Part shown: positions 18,301 to 28,020 of the stretch, piece by piece
How the letters are laid out: every line of letters starts with the position of its first letter
Numbering within the stretch: position 1 is the first letter of the stretch
Translations under genes and position numbers: made by a program
The notes under the pieces: model-generated
Database searches by the model: none
What the model saw: the letters and a program-made list of their open reading frames with translations, nothing else
What the model was told of the DNA's origin: nothing
NCBI GenBank assembly: GCA_003134855.1
Contig: PLCS01000001.1
Coordinates: 222,329-258,037 of the forward strand
Direction: 5' to 3'
Origin: Acidobacteriaceae bacterium
Lineage (GTDB): Bacteria; Acidobacteriota; Terriglobia; Terriglobales; Acidobacteriaceae
Length of the DNA: 35,709 bases

Positions 18301-20189
18301 AGCGTTTTGGGGCTCTGCACGATGCCGCTGGAACCGGCTCCGGCCAGCATCACGACAGGATTGTTGGGCAGGTAGAAGGTCTCTGCCAGCCCGCGCTTGA
18401 GCTGGCGGGTCGAGGGCAGTTGCTGGCTGGCGGCATAGGCGGCAATGGCCTGCTCCAGCGCATCGGGCGTGGAGCCGCTGGGCACCTGGCCCTGGAGCGT
18501 TGCAACGGAGTTCTGAAGTTGCAGCACCTGCCAGGCGAGGCTGCCGTTGATCGTCGGATCGAGTTGATTGGTAATCGAGCTGGGAACGCCGCCGTTTTCG
18601 TCGGCGAGGCAGGGAATGGCCGAGCTGCCGTTGTAGGCCTTCAGCCAGCTCTGATACTTCCACCACAAGACGTAGAGCTGACGCTGGAGAGCGGTCAACT
18701 CAAGCTGCGCGGCGTCCAAGGCCTGCTGGTTCTGGTTCAAGGTGGCCAGCCATGCAGCTTCCTTGGCCAGCTCATCGGCTGAAGGCTCTTCGGTTGTGTC
18801 GGGAGCATCGACGATCGACCAGGAGTAGCCGCCATTGCGCCGCTGGAAGAAGCTGGCGCGCAGCTTCTCCGTGAGCACGGCAGCCCCGTCCGGCTGGTCG
18901 AAGACATCCAGCAGGTTGAGCTGGAAGGCCTCCAGCAGCTCCGAGTCGATGGCGAGCCCGGCGGTCGCGGCCTGGGTGGTGATCAGCGCGGTCAGGGCTT
19001 CAACGGAGGTGTTGCCGACCGCAACCGAGACCGGAACCTGCGACCCGTTGGGAGTCCCACCCGGCGGAAGCAGGGTGCTCTGCCACTGTACGCCATTCAC
19101 CGAGCCAGCCAGCAAGGACCACGAGGCGGTCAGCGAGGGGTCGGTTCCCGCTGGCAGAGTCCAGCCCAGAGCGCCGAGTTGAGCAATGAAAAACGGCTCG
19201 GCGGTGGAGATGAGGGTGCATCCGGGAGCCTGCGCGGTGGCCAGCGTTGTGGTGGTTTGGAGCGTGGTGGCCGAAACCGAGGGATTGAGATAGATGTAGG
19301 TGGTCTCGATCATCGCCCCGGTAGAGCCAGCCGCGATGTTGTAGGTGGTTCCATCGCTGGCGGTGAGGACGCCGGCTGTCCACTGAATCCCTACAGCCGA
19401 AGCTGGCGTGAAGGCTACCGTGCTGTCGAAACCGCTCTGGGAGTTGAAGCTGGTCACCGCCGCGCCGGGATTGAATGGATCGTTCGCCGCCGAAGAGAAC
19501 CAGCCGAGAACCAGGTAGCTGAGCGTCTGGTCCGGCTGCCCATAGAGTGGATCGATGAAGGAGAAGACGTTGTTGCACTGCGGCTGATAGACGGCGAAGG
19601 AGGGGTTGCCGGGGCCCATCGCGGTCAGGCCAATCGCATGGCCGGACTCCGACCAACTGCCAAGCTGCACATTGCGGCCGATGTAGACGCCGACGGGCGT
19701 GGGATTGGTGTCGGAGGTAGGCTGGGCAAAGATCGACGCGCGCTGCGAGGCGTTCATCGGCGAGGGCGGCGTGTTGGTGGGGTAGGCATAGTCGCTCTCC
19801 ACAATCCACGCGGTCGCGGTGCGGCTGGTGAGCGCCGTGCCACTATAGCGAATGACCAGCCAGCGATTGGGAACCAGCGGATAACTGGTGAGGCCGGTCG
19901 CGTTGTCCTGTGTGCCGCTGGTGAAGGCCTTGGGCAAACGCCACTTCAGATAGACGCCGTTGTAGTACTGCGACGAGGGGATATTATTCGGCGGCACATT
20001 GATCGTCTTGGTGAAGTTGGCGTCGTTCCCGTTCGTGAAGGGCTGCCCATTGCCGCTGAATTGGATGAGGTTATAGCTCATATCGGTGCGCATGAAGGTC
20101 TCAATCAGGTTTTTGGGCGCGCGCACCAGGTCGTTCACCACCAGGGCTTCGACGGTCATCGGGACTAAGAGAGGACTTTGATCGCTCAT
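15390..20189 (-). CDS. Giant IPT/TIG-repeat protein (1599 residues)
   Basis: The N-terminal third is beta-rich, with motifs YNGVYLKWRLPKAF, PLVPNRWLVIRYSG and AWIVESDY. A Gln/Leu-rich coiled-coil-like stretch lies at about residues 466-513 (QQALDAAQLELTALQRQL). The centre is Trp/Pro/Gln-rich and unrecognised. Three IPT/TIG Ig-like repeats follow at about 948-1200, each with the G-x-G-F and V-x-W-N-G pattern (TVSGVGFESNSVVNWNGSAL). The C-terminal 400 residues include FLLALSGRTPVEVTDFLDA and a final WTWLERGQAGWSIYPT. No signal peptide or membrane segment is seen. It starts 15 bp after the stop codon of the gene at 20205-23612, and its own stop overlaps the next ATG. I do not know a characterised homologue. 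A structural or scaffold role is inferred from size and repeats. Confidence 0.85.
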   Translation of the reverse strand: MSDQSPLLVPMTVEALVVNDLVRAPKNLIETFMRTDMSYNLIQFSGNGQPFTNGNDANFTKTINVPPNNIPSSQYYNGVYLKWRLPKAFTSGTQDNATGLTSYPLVPNRWLVIRYSGTALTSRTATAWIVESDYAYPTNTPPSPMNASQRASIFAQPTSDTNPTPVGVYIGRNVQLGSWSESGHAIGLTAMGPGNPSFAVYQPQCNNVFSFIDPLYGQPDQTLSYLVLGWFSSAANDPFNPGAAVTSFNSQSGFDSTVAFTPASAVGIQWTAGVLTASDGTTYNIAAGSTGAMIETTYIYLNPSVSATTLQTTTTLATAQAPGCTLISTAEPFFIAQLGALGWTLPAGTDPSLTASWSLLAGSVNGVQWQSTLLPPGGTPNGSQVPVSVAVGNTSVEALTALITTQAATAGLAIDSELLEAFQLNLLDVFDQPDGAAVLTEKLRASFFQRRNGGYSWSIVDAPDTTEEPSADELAKEAAWLATLNQNQQALDAAQLELTALQRQLYVLWWKYQSWLKAYNGSSAIPCLADENGGVPSSITNQLDPTINGSLAWQVLQLQNSVATLQGQVPSGSTPDALEQAIAAYAASQQLPSTRQLKRGLAETFYLPNNPVVMLAGAGSSGIVQSPKTLQCRFPSQAVTGFNFNSTAVTAATQGITIPQPSLSGVSGAPWQAALITSLVNEFYFVDPNNAASVAQAIKADPTAVQTAMSNPANDLNIYPIGGVDSWTANPWHPLLLFWQASYYPINYGTPAAPNWTFEGTQYTWNQSMASVATPPMGLQGVIQLTPNAAFNMQSRIQQFLSTNPNLPPLETEALQSLLQFVQTDDSWDLLSQQLDGFNEQLLLGTSGVFLSPAASTFVTSPSLASLIGSAGSYPPIMPPIPMLGQKIPTSQFQPWRAGQFEFLNLVLVDEWGQALWPFNPNSYTKEIIFLPPDLSPVLISNALPVTITATAQISSISPNVIPAQASGTLTVNGINFSSGAQVLWNSTPLTTTFVSSTQLTVPLPTGQQAGQATVAVLNNTLTSNSLPILITSTPGVSAVTPNLYQAGMVPSDMLTVTVTGFGFAAGALVTWNGTPVNTMVVNATTLTASVPAAFLFAPGSATIGVTVGSATTNTLPLTIVGGAAIGGITPSLITTAAAGATLTVSGVGFESNSVVNWNGSALVTTYVSGQQLTAAVPSNLLTGATIASITESIGSKVLPNTPDPFIQLPPALLQPAQLSFDMVSVTSDNLNFGPANPNANPIAGWVLPNHLDNSLMAYSALGNLLGEMSVGVSVSGSPQVFWTMAPFSPYQTLQELAQAIPHFGPFLLALSGRTPVEVTDFLDAIDETLWTTMPAGASFDQSLAVLIGRPLAMVRARLQFLLEGAPFSDPSWANTFNGSNCAQLAPPGSPLTGYQFGIQLGNVAQLDDGLIGYFVADDYNSFNVVTESGSTSDGYIQPIGVNNNYLYQPFDGVTQTFVSMLVDPRASVHATTAILPDASVTLPPNFTAAALASMNVTFRVNGLLTDQQIPAPEPEAIIVQPTILTPVPKLKAGTWTWLERGQAGWSIYPTAPNDTTARLTEVAPVLRRGLLRLSSALGASQARRAMIPSTPNLSKKEK

Positions 20190-20204
20190 GGGAATCCTTC
20201 GGAA

Positions 20205-23200
20205 TCAGGTGGTTGGAAAAGACTGCAACTCGGGAGCGGCGACCATCTGCAGAGCAAAGTCGCCCGCGCCAAATCCGCCGTAAACGTTGAGGGTGAACTG
20301 CGGGCCTCCGGCAATGACCTCGGGCGGATCGAGTAGGCCGACCGCCGGCTGCGGACCGGTAACCAGGAAGGGCAAGCTATTGGAAGTCACACCGCCGGAT
20401 TGCACCGAAACATTGACTGGGCCGGCTGAGGTGACCAGATTGGCGGGGATCAGGACGGTGAGTTGTTTGTCACTGATTGTGGCGGGAGTGAGCTGGCTGC
20501 CGCCCCAATTCACCATCGAGCTGCTGCCGAAGTTGACGCCGCGGATGGTCAGTGTGAACTCTCCCGCCCCGGCCAGGGCGATCGATTTGTTGAGCGAGCC
20601 GATGGTAGGGCTGGCATTGGTGATGGAGAATGGCACGGCGTTGGAGATGGCTCCGTTGACCGCTACCGTGACCTGGGCGCTTCCCTGGGTGGCGATGAGG
20701 CTGGCGGGGACCGAGGCTTTGAGCTGCTGGCCGTTGATAAAAGCCGTGGTCAGCGTGGCGCCATTCCATTCGACGACCGCTCCTGTCGCAAAACCGCTTC
20801 CGTTGACTGTGAGCGTGAAGCCGGAGCCGCCGGCCATGGCCAGATTGGGCGCGATGGAGTTGAGGACAGGGTCGGCGCTGACCACGCTGAGGGAAACCGG
20901 ATTTGAGGTGCTTCCGCCGGCGGCGACGGTGATGGCCGCAGTGGCAGGCGCAGTAACCAGATTTGCTGGTACCTGCGCGGTGATCTGGTTAACGCTGATC
21001 AGCGTGGTGGCAAGCGCGGCGCCGTTCCATTGCACGATAGCTCCGGAGATAAAACCGACTCCATCCACGGTGAGCGTGAAGCCGTTGACTCCCACAGCAA
21101 TTAGAACCGGGTTGATCGTATCGATCTCCAGCGGCGCGTTGATGATGAAGTTCTGCGGTTGCGAGGTGGCTCCATTGCTGGTCACGGTGATGGAGGCGGA
21201 GCCGGCGGAAGCGATGAGGCCGGGAGGTACGGTGGCCTGCAATTGATTGGCGCTGACAAAGTTGGTGGCCAGCGGCGCGCCATTCCAATTGACCTGCGCT
21301 CCAGAGACGAATGGCGTAACGCCGACGGCTGGCTCAAGGGCCGCGGCCAGGCTTTGCACCTGCAAGACGCCGCCGAGGCTGCCCGCGGGCGGCGTGCGGA
21401 AGATCGTCCGGACGGCGCTGCCATTGGCGATCTGCGAGCCGGTGAAGGCCGGAGCCGTGACGCAGCGCGGGTAGACGCCCTTGTCCTCTACGCCGAAGAG
21501 GACGCCCTGGTAGGGTTCCGCTAGAGTAACCGTATCGGGAATGCCGTCAAAGAGGCAGAGCCGGACCGTGCTCGATGGGCAGTCGTCGCGGATCGTATTC
21601 AGCGGCGCGCCGCCGACCGTTCCGGCGACGATCAGATTGGGCCAGCCGGAGACCACCGCCGAGCGGATCAGTACGCCGGTGATGGCGATCCCATTGCCAT
21701 TCGAGTTCGCAACACCGGCGACATTCCCCACGGGGTTGCCGGGGTTGGGAGCGGCATCGGGCCTAGTGCGGCGGAAGCTGCGGGCGCGATGGCCGTTGAT
21801 CGAAGTGCGCAGCGCGGGCATCATCGCCACCTGCTGCTGCACGTCGGCGGAGCTGTGCATCGCGATGCTGAGAGCGCCGGCCACCAGCGCATCTGTCCAG
21901 CCGGGGTCAAGATAAAAGAAGCGGATTGACTCGACGGGCAGCATACGCGGATCGGGCACCAGGTGCGAAAAGGGAACCGGGTAAAGCAGGCTTAACCGAG
22001 CCAGCCACGCCGTGACCGACTCGATGATTTCACTCAAATCCGTGGATACCGCCGCGACCGCCTCAGGCGAAGCCACGGCCAAGCGGGGATTTGCCGCGGG
22101 CCGGGCGGCGAAGCGGCGAAGCGGGCGCGAGGAGGGACCTGAGTTTTGCGCCGTGGCAGCGGCGTTCTGGTGGCCGCGCAGCCGGGTTGTGCTGAGAGAA
22201 CTGGTCCAGGCGTGGCCCAAGCCGTGGCCCATCAAACTAGTGAAGCGGCGGCGCGTGGCGTCTGTTGCCAGCAGTTCGTGATAGCTGGTTCCAGAAGCAA
22301 ACTGATGCATTGTGGTGCGCTGCGTCAGGGTCGCAAACGACGAGGCGACGGCATTGCGATAGAGTGTGACATTGCGCGCGAAGACTGCGTCGGCCAGAGC
22401 CAGATTGCGGCCCAGATTCCAGGCAGCGGCGTAGCTCAGGTCGAAGAGCCCCTGCTCTGCCAGGTAGATCATCAGTTCGTCGGCGTTGGTGGCCTGGCGA
22501 ACGGGTGTGGCCGGGTTGCCGACGGTGGGCATCGGCTGCGGCGCCTGTGCGGTGAACGGGCCGCGATACCAGGCGAAGCTCTCTTCGCCTGAGCCGGTGA
22601 TGAATTGCAGCGGAACAAAGCCCTCGCTCAGGCGATTCTGGACGTTTTGCGGCGCGGTAGTTGTGGGCGGCAGCGGCAGTTGCAGGGCCACCGTGCTTTG
22701 CTGGGTCTGCGTCGCCTGCTGGCTTTGAACCAAGCCGGCCATCAACTGGCTGAAGCTCTCGCCAGTTTCGGGCAGCGAGGTAAAGCTCCAGTTGAAGAGC
22801 GAGACCATTTGCACGTCCATGAGCTGCTGGGAGTTGGGCTGGGTGGGAATGGGCGTGGCGTTGGGGCCCATGTAAGAGCCGAAGCCTTCCAGCGAGACGA
22901 GTTGGGCAAAGTATCGCACCGGAGCGGCTAGACCGGCAGCCGCCTGCGGTAGACGGTTCGCCAGCAGGATGCTCAGCAACTGCTCGCCTTCGTCCAGCGT
23001 GTTCACTCCGCGGCAGTGGGTCAGTAAGGGCAAATCTGCAGTGGTGGGCACAACGGCGTTGAAGACCGCGCCGGGAATGGTAATGGTCTGGCACTGCGAG
23101 TTGAGTACGTCCGGCGCAACCCAGTTCGCGGGCAGGTTCGGCTTAAGAACTGTTGTGCTTTGAGCCAGCAGCGCACCTACGGTCGTCGTCGTCACCGGGT

Positions 23201-23612
23201 TGCTGCTGTTCTCCGGCAGGCGCATTTCACCTTCGGCAAAGACCAGCAGCGCCATCCATGCGGTGGGATTCGCCGGGTCAGGCTGGTCCTGGTTGGGGAC
23301 AAGACTGCGCTCCCAGGGCAGCGAAGGGTCGGTGAGGACCACAAAAGGCAGTTTTTCCTTGTAGATATCTGAGGAGCCGTTGGGCGGATAGAAGCTCTGT
23401 ACAATTCCCGAGTCGATCGTGAACTCCGGAGCCTGCACGGTGACCTGCTGCGTAACAGCAAAGGGAGCCGGCGCGCTGGAGTTGCCGCTCAGTGTGTGGG
23501 TGAGTGCGATCGTGTAGGTGTTCGCGTCAAGCGCCGGGAAGTATCCATCGAAGAACTGGATACTGCCCACCGGCGGCGGCGAGGGAAGATTAGCGAGGTT
23601 CGAAGCGGCCAC
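20205..23612 (-). CDS. Large protein with four C-terminal IPT/TIG repeats (1135 residues)
   Basis: I chose the GTG at 23612 (MAASNLANLPSPPPVG) because CAGGAG lies six bases upstream and it follows the preceding stop by 25 bp; a longer frame to 23708 would overlap that gene by 71 bp. The N-terminal 700 residues are unrecognised, with the motifs DGYFPALDANTY, LPFVVLTDPSLPWERSL and AWMALLVFAEGEM, and a helical Ala-rich part near 430-480. Four IPT/TIG repeats fill about residues 760-1090 (TLTVDGVGFISGAIVQWNG, TLTVNGSGFATGAVVEWNG, TLTIRGVNFGSSSMVNWGG). A fifth repeat starts (FTLNVYGGFGAGDF) but ends after about 40 residues. No signal peptide is present. The shared repeat type and position suggest that it acts with the 1599-residue protein. 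Function unknown. Confidence 0.85.
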   Translation of the reverse strand: MAASNLANLPSPPPVGSIQFFDGYFPALDANTYTIALTHTLSGNSSAPAPFAVTQQVTVQAPEFTIDSGIVQSFYPPNGSSDIYKEKLPFVVLTDPSLPWERSLVPNQDQPDPANPTAWMALLVFAEGEMRLPENSSNPVTTTTVGALLAQSTTVLKPNLPANWVAPDVLNSQCQTITIPGAVFNAVVPTTADLPLLTHCRGVNTLDEGEQLLSILLANRLPQAAAGLAAPVRYFAQLVSLEGFGSYMGPNATPIPTQPNSQQLMDVQMVSLFNWSFTSLPETGESFSQLMAGLVQSQQATQTQQSTVALQLPLPPTTTAPQNVQNRLSEGFVPLQFITGSGEESFAWYRGPFTAQAPQPMPTVGNPATPVRQATNADELMIYLAEQGLFDLSYAAAWNLGRNLALADAVFARNVTLYRNAVASSFATLTQRTTMHQFASGTSYHELLATDATRRRFTSLMGHGLGHAWTSSLSTTRLRGHQNAAATAQNSGPSSRPLRRFAARPAANPRLAVASPEAVAAVSTDLSEIIESVTAWLARLSLLYPVPFSHLVPDPRMLPVESIRFFYLDPGWTDALVAGALSIAMHSSADVQQQVAMMPALRTSINGHRARSFRRTRPDAAPNPGNPVGNVAGVANSNGNGIAITGVLIRSAVVSGWPNLIVAGTVGGAPLNTIRDDCPSSTVRLCLFDGIPDTVTLAEPYQGVLFGVEDKGVYPRCVTAPAFTGSQIANGSAVRTIFRTPPAGSLGGVLQVQSLAAALEPAVGVTPFVSGAQVNWNGAPLATNFVSANQLQATVPPGLIASAGSASITVTSNGATSQPQNFIINAPLEIDTINPVLIAVGVNGFTLTVDGVGFISGAIVQWNGAALATTLISVNQITAQVPANLVTAPATAAITVAAGGSTSNPVSLSVVSADPVLNSIAPNLAMAGGSGFTLTVNGSGFATGAVVEWNGATLTTAFINGQQLKASVPASLIATQGSAQVTVAVNGAISNAVPFSITNASPTIGSLNKSIALAGAGEFTLTIRGVNFGSSSMVNWGGSQLTPATISDKQLTVLIPANLVTSAGPVNVSVQSGGVTSNSLPFLVTGPQPAVGLLDPPEVIAGGPQFTLNVYGGFGAGDFALQMVAAPELQSFPTT

Positions 23613-23637
23613 GGCTTTCTCCTGAAACAACCTATGT

Positions 23638-26600
23638 CTATGCAACCAGCAGCGGAACGGCAGTGAATGAGCTGCCGGCCTGGATGGCAAAGTTGGTAAG
23701 CGGATCATTCTTGGTCATGGGTGCGTATTGCAGCGTGCCCAGAGCGCTGAAAATGGCGGTGCGCGCGGCCGTGGTGGCCGTGGAGGCAATTCCGCTGTTG
23801 GGATCGACGATTACCGCCAGCGTCGTCTGGCTGTTGACGGCGATATCGCCCGCGGGGGCCGCGCTGGCGCTGACGCCAATCACGGCACCCTTAATATTCA
23901 GGTTGATGTTGGCCAGATTGACGGCGACATTGACCGCGCCGGCCGAGCCGCCAATCTCCGGCGGATTGACGACAACCGAGAGCCCGACCAAATGGTTCGG
24001 CACCAATTGTGTCGCTGCGTCGGGAGTGGATGAGGACTGCGCGCCCCACAGTTGCGAAGGCACATTGCCAAACGACGGCGTGACGCTGAAGGCGGAGGAT
24101 ACGTCGTTGTTGGCGCTATCGACAATCGTTACAGAGTGCGTGGCCGCAACGCCCGTCCATCCCAGCGGCGCAACGTTGAACTGGCTGCCGGTGATTGCGT
24201 GCGAGCTGCCGACCGCCGCCGAACTGGCCGGGATCGAGGACGAAGTGTTGAAGCTGAACTGGCTGCCACGCACGATCCACGGTGCGGGGGTTGCGGGAGC
24301 AGTTGCTGCCCGCGCCGCGCTGTTGCCGTTCCCGGAGTTAGCCGGGCTGGTAGTGTTCGGGGACAGTCCCGAGGCCGGCGACAGTGTAACCACGTTGGGC
24401 GCGGTTGCGGTGCCGGAGTTGGGCAGCATCGCCTGCACCTGGCTCCATTGATTAATGACCGGCTTCGAGGAGTTCTTCGACGCGCCAAAGGGGATGGTGA
24501 AGGAGATGATGTACCAGTCGACGCCGACCGTGCCGCCGGTGGGCGGTCCCCAGACCTCAAGATTGCAGCCCAGCTCAACGGTGGCCGTGAAGCTGGTGAA
24601 CCAGAGATCCACCTTGTACGATGCGCCGATGCTGATCCCGAAAGAGGCGTCGAACCAGAATGGATTCCACTGCACAATGATGTCGGCGTGCGCATCAAAC
24701 CAGGCCTTCAGATTGCCCGACTGGTAAGTGGCATTGAGTTCACCGCCCACCATCAGCGCGGAAGGCGTGAAGGCAAAGTAAGCGCCGCCGGTGATGCTGA
24801 TCGAGGAATCCAGCGACCAGTGGAAGCCGACCTCGGGCACTTTGGGGTAATAGGAGGGCGGCGTGAAGCCGGGATTGTAGCCGCCCAGCGTGAGCACGAA
24901 GTCGCCAGCGTGAGGGTTGGGACCGTACCACACAAAGAATGCAAAGCCGCCGGTGAGCATGCAGGCCTTGTCGAGCAGGAAGGAGCTCTTGGCCAGCACC
25001 GCCTGCACCGAGAAGATGCCCTGCGAAGGCGCGAATTCGACCTCAAGATCCAATTCAATGTAGGCGTAGACCGGGACTTCGCTCCCCAGGCCTTGCGGGA
25101 ACTGGGCGCGCGAGGTGCCCACCAGCGCGATAATCAGCTCCTGGCCGAACTCGACCATGATCAGCGCCTGGGAGTTGACTAGCTCGAAGCTGGTGAAGGT
25201 GATGCCGGCGGCGAACCACAGCGTGCCCTGCAGTGGGTTCACCCATGCCGGCGAGGTGTTCATGATGACATCGAGCACCTTCTGCGGCGTGGGATTTGCG
25301 CCGAAGATGCCTGTATTCGGTACCATCGACGTAGGCAGCACCTGCACAAAGGGGAAGGCCGCCACTTCATCGATCGTCGGAATGCGCAGATTCGAGTTAT
25401 ACCCAAAGCCCAGCGCAATGCCCGTAACGAAGAAGGCCGGCGGGCCGCCAAAGTCATAGGCGATGTCGCCGAAGATAAACATCGAGTTGAAGCCGCCCTG
25501 GTTTCCGTAGTAGCCAAAGGCGGTAACCGTAAACTCGCCCGTGCCGATGGTGACGCCGCCCTCAAACTCGATGTAATCGGCTCCCGGCGGCGCAAGGTTG
25601 GTCAGCGAACCGGCAATCGTCAGCGGCGGGCTGGAGTAAGAAACGCCCAGGCCCATCAGCGAGAACTGCGGCTCGAAGCTGCTGATTGGCGATCCCAGCC
25701 CCAGCCCTACCAGATCCAGCGTCATCGGCCCAAAGGCCAGCGAAGCGTCCAGTTCAAACCAGAGCACCTGCTGGTCCGACTGATACATCACTCCGATGCG
25801 CTGGAAGGAGACTGGCCCAAAGCTCTTCTGCACGTTGATCCAGGTCACGCTGCCGGAGGCGCTCGATGCGGCGACCGCGCTTCTGACATTCGGCGCCGCC
25901 AAGGCGGTAGTGGCAGGTGCGGCAAGGGCCTTTGGGCTGCTGCTGGAGCTCGCTCCGCCCATTTGCAGGTTGAGCGGAATCGTCTGGCTACCAAAGGCCA
26001 ACTGCGCCTGGAGGACAAATTGCCCCGTCAGTGGCGTAGTCGGGAAGGTTGGGTAACTCATGCCGCCGCTTGTGGGCAACTGGCCGATCAGCGTATTAAT
26101 CGTTGTGACGGTAGCGCTGCTGGGAATCGCCGAACCGAGGATCACCACGATATTGCTGACCTCGATATTTTCAATCTGAGCCAATTCCTTGCCGACCAGT
26201 GGAAGGTTGGAGAGGCTAAAGCTCTGGTTGACGCCCAGCAGGAAAAAGTATTGATAGCTTCCACTCACCGAAATCGCGGCAAAGACGAACGAGCCATAAT
26301 TTTTCGATTGCGCTCCAAAGATCAGATTTCCGGAGGTAAAGTCGTATTGGAACGCGGCTCCGGTCAGCGACAAATCCAGATTCGACGGCACCGGCGGCAT
26401 ATCGCTCCAGCCGAAGGCACTCGCCACGTCGGCGAATTCGAGTGGAGTACCTCCATCGATCCAATCTGCCGCCAGCTTCGAACCCGCCGTGCCGACGTCA
26501 AGGGTGATATCGAAAGCCTGGTCGCCAATCGCTAACGCACCCGCTAGGTGAACCGCGTAGCTCGTGTCCGTTTTGGTGAACACCAGGTTCAGGCCGGCAC

Positions 26601-28020
26601 TGAGCTCTGAATTTCCGATCGGAAAAGAAGCAGACGCGCTCCCGTAGGCGGTGTAAGTGAATGGAGCCCCTTGTGAAGCACGCGTTGCACTGACCCCGAA
26701 GTTCGAAAATGAGATGTCGCGCAGTGTCTGAGGCACGGAATCCGCATTGCCTAGCAAGCCGGCCACGAGATCACCCAGGTTGACCGAGCCAAAATAGCTG
26801 CCGCTCACTGTGCTTACTTCCCAGCCCTGATTGTCCTTATCGAGCGCGACAGTGAAATCGAACTCTCCCGTGAATATCGCGGGCAAGAACTGGGCCTGCG
26901 CATCGATGCGCACTTGAGTTAGATCCAGGCCCGTGGGTTCTATGACGTCGATAACGAGTTGCAACCCGTCGAGTTCAATGACGCCGCTGATCACGGGCCA
27001 CGGTTTCAGCGTGCTGATCTCCAGGCCCAGGTACGTCACCGTAGGTGTCGAGTCGACCACCATCGTAAAGTAATTCAGGCCGACTGCATTGAAGATGGTA
27101 CTCAGCTCGGATGGAATGTAGCTGGTAAAATCGGCGCCGCCCGGCAGCGCTTCGATTAGACTGTCGATCGATGAGGAATTCGGCAGCGGGGTAGTTGTTA
27201 TGGAATAACTGCTCCCGGACACCGGAACCGCGACCGCAACTTGCAACGTGTTTTGGAAGACGCCCTGCAATTGCAGAGAGACTTCCTGCAACGGGTTCGT
27301 ATCGTCATCCGAAGTGCCGATGCTCACCGCAACCGCTGGGCCGCTCAGCGACAATGTGCTCGTTCCACTGCCGATCGTGAAAGAGCCGTTGGCGATGGGG
27401 GCCGTCAGGATACCAACCGGTAGAACCTGACCCACAACCGGTGAAAACGATCCGTATATCGGGTAATTCTTGTCGCCGAGGAGATTGCCGAGGAGCGTGG
27501 CAATCACCGAGAATCCGCCCAGCCCAACTTCGCCCAAAAAGTTCTGACCCGCGGCCAGATCGATCGCCGCTCCGCCGCCAGGCCATGGATAGGAAGGCTG
27601 CTCTATTGAGCTGAACACGAAGGAGGCGCCATTTGCAACGGTCAATGAATCAAATGGAAAGATCGAGAGCGAGGCAAAGCTGTCAGTAAATTGCCAACTA
27701 TTCGGCATCGTCGACGCAACCACGACCTGAAGCGCGTTGTTCGCGATCGAGAAGGTCAGTGCGATCGGTACGGCATTCTTGCCCAGTACGGAACCATTAC
27801 CCGCCGAGATGATTAGCTGGTTGTTGGCGGGATCAGGGATATCTGCCGCGGATAAACCGTTGATGGCGAGAGCGTCACTGCCAAGCGCAAATGCCTGAGA
27901 CACCTCATTCGCGACAGCGGGATCGAGTATCGAGCTGTCCAGAACGACGGGGGCCGGCTTTTGTACCAGAGTGCGCAGGTACACGGCGAGAGACTGGAGA
28001 TCCGTGAAAGGTGAGCTCAT
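23638..28020 (-). CDS. DUF6603-like giant beta-rich protein (1460 residues)
   Basis: The product is a very long beta-rich protein with many alternating Gly/Ser/hydrophobic strands. The region at about residues 620-1020 resembles the DUF6603 family as I remember it: YFFLLGVNQSFSLSNLP, LVGLGLGSPISSFEPQFSLM, FEGGVTIGTGEFTVTAFGYY and GFGYNSNLRIPTIDEVAAFP. That family has no known function. Earlier parts have repeated beta motifs (LELDGLQLVIDV, FDFTVALDKDNQGWEVSTV), suggesting an elongated beta-solenoid or lipid-transfer-like groove, which is speculative. The C-terminal 300 residues are Ser/Asn/Ala-rich. No Sec signal is seen. The ATG overlaps the stop codon of the upstream glycosyltransferase-like gene (ATGA), and the next gene starts 25 bp after its stop, so it is an internal member of the operon. 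Confidence 0.8.
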   Translation of the reverse strand: MSSPFTDLQSLAVYLRTLVQKPAPVVLDSSILDPAVANEVSQAFALGSDALAINGLSAADIPDPANNQLIISAGNGSVLGKNAVPIALTFSIANNALQVVVASTMPNSWQFTDSFASLSIFPFDSLTVANGASFVFSSIEQPSYPWPGGGAAIDLAAGQNFLGEVGLGGFSVIATLLGNLLGDKNYPIYGSFSPVVGQVLPVGILTAPIANGSFTIGSGTSTLSLSGPAVAVSIGTSDDDTNPLQEVSLQLQGVFQNTLQVAVAVPVSGSSYSITTTPLPNSSSIDSLIEALPGGADFTSYIPSELSTIFNAVGLNYFTMVVDSTPTVTYLGLEISTLKPWPVISGVIELDGLQLVIDVIEPTGLDLTQVRIDAQAQFLPAIFTGEFDFTVALDKDNQGWEVSTVSGSYFGSVNLGDLVAGLLGNADSVPQTLRDISFSNFGVSATRASQGAPFTYTAYGSASASFPIGNSELSAGLNLVFTKTDTSYAVHLAGALAIGDQAFDITLDVGTAGSKLAADWIDGGTPLEFADVASAFGWSDMPPVPSNLDLSLTGAAFQYDFTSGNLIFGAQSKNYGSFVFAAISVSGSYQYFFLLGVNQSFSLSNLPLVGKELAQIENIEVSNIVVILGSAIPSSATVTTINTLIGQLPTSGGMSYPTFPTTPLTGQFVLQAQLAFGSQTIPLNLQMGGASSSSSPKALAAPATTALAAPNVRSAVAASSASGSVTWINVQKSFGPVSFQRIGVMYQSDQQVLWFELDASLAFGPMTLDLVGLGLGSPISSFEPQFSLMGLGVSYSSPPLTIAGSLTNLAPPGADYIEFEGGVTIGTGEFTVTAFGYYGNQGGFNSMFIFGDIAYDFGGPPAFFVTGIALGFGYNSNLRIPTIDEVAAFPFVQVLPTSMVPNTGIFGANPTPQKVLDVIMNTSPAWVNPLQGTLWFAAGITFTSFELVNSQALIMVEFGQELIIALVGTSRAQFPQGLGSEVPVYAYIELDLEVEFAPSQGIFSVQAVLAKSSFLLDKACMLTGGFAFFVWYGPNPHAGDFVLTLGGYNPGFTPPSYYPKVPEVGFHWSLDSSISITGGAYFAFTPSALMVGGELNATYQSGNLKAWFDAHADIIVQWNPFWFDASFGISIGASYKVDLWFTSFTATVELGCNLEVWGPPTGGTVGVDWYIISFTIPFGASKNSSKPVINQWSQVQAMLPNSGTATAPNVVTLSPASGLSPNTTSPANSGNGNSAARAATAPATPAPWIVRGSQFSFNTSSSIPASSAAVGSSHAITGSQFNVAPLGWTGVAATHSVTIVDSANNDVSSAFSVTPSFGNVPSQLWGAQSSSTPDAATQLVPNHLVGLSVVVNPPEIGGSAGAVNVAVNLANINLNIKGAVIGVSASAAPAGDIAVNSQTTLAVIVDPNSGIASTATTAARTAIFSALGTLQYAPMTKNDPLTNFAIQAGSSFTAVPLLVA

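Noticed and set aside
17514..18782. 422-codon plus-strand frame, and similar long frames at 19179-20168, 24052-25182 and 28011-29027
   Set aside because: All lie antisense to the giant genes, are Arg/Gly-rich and without start signals; high G+C leaves few stops on the opposite strand.
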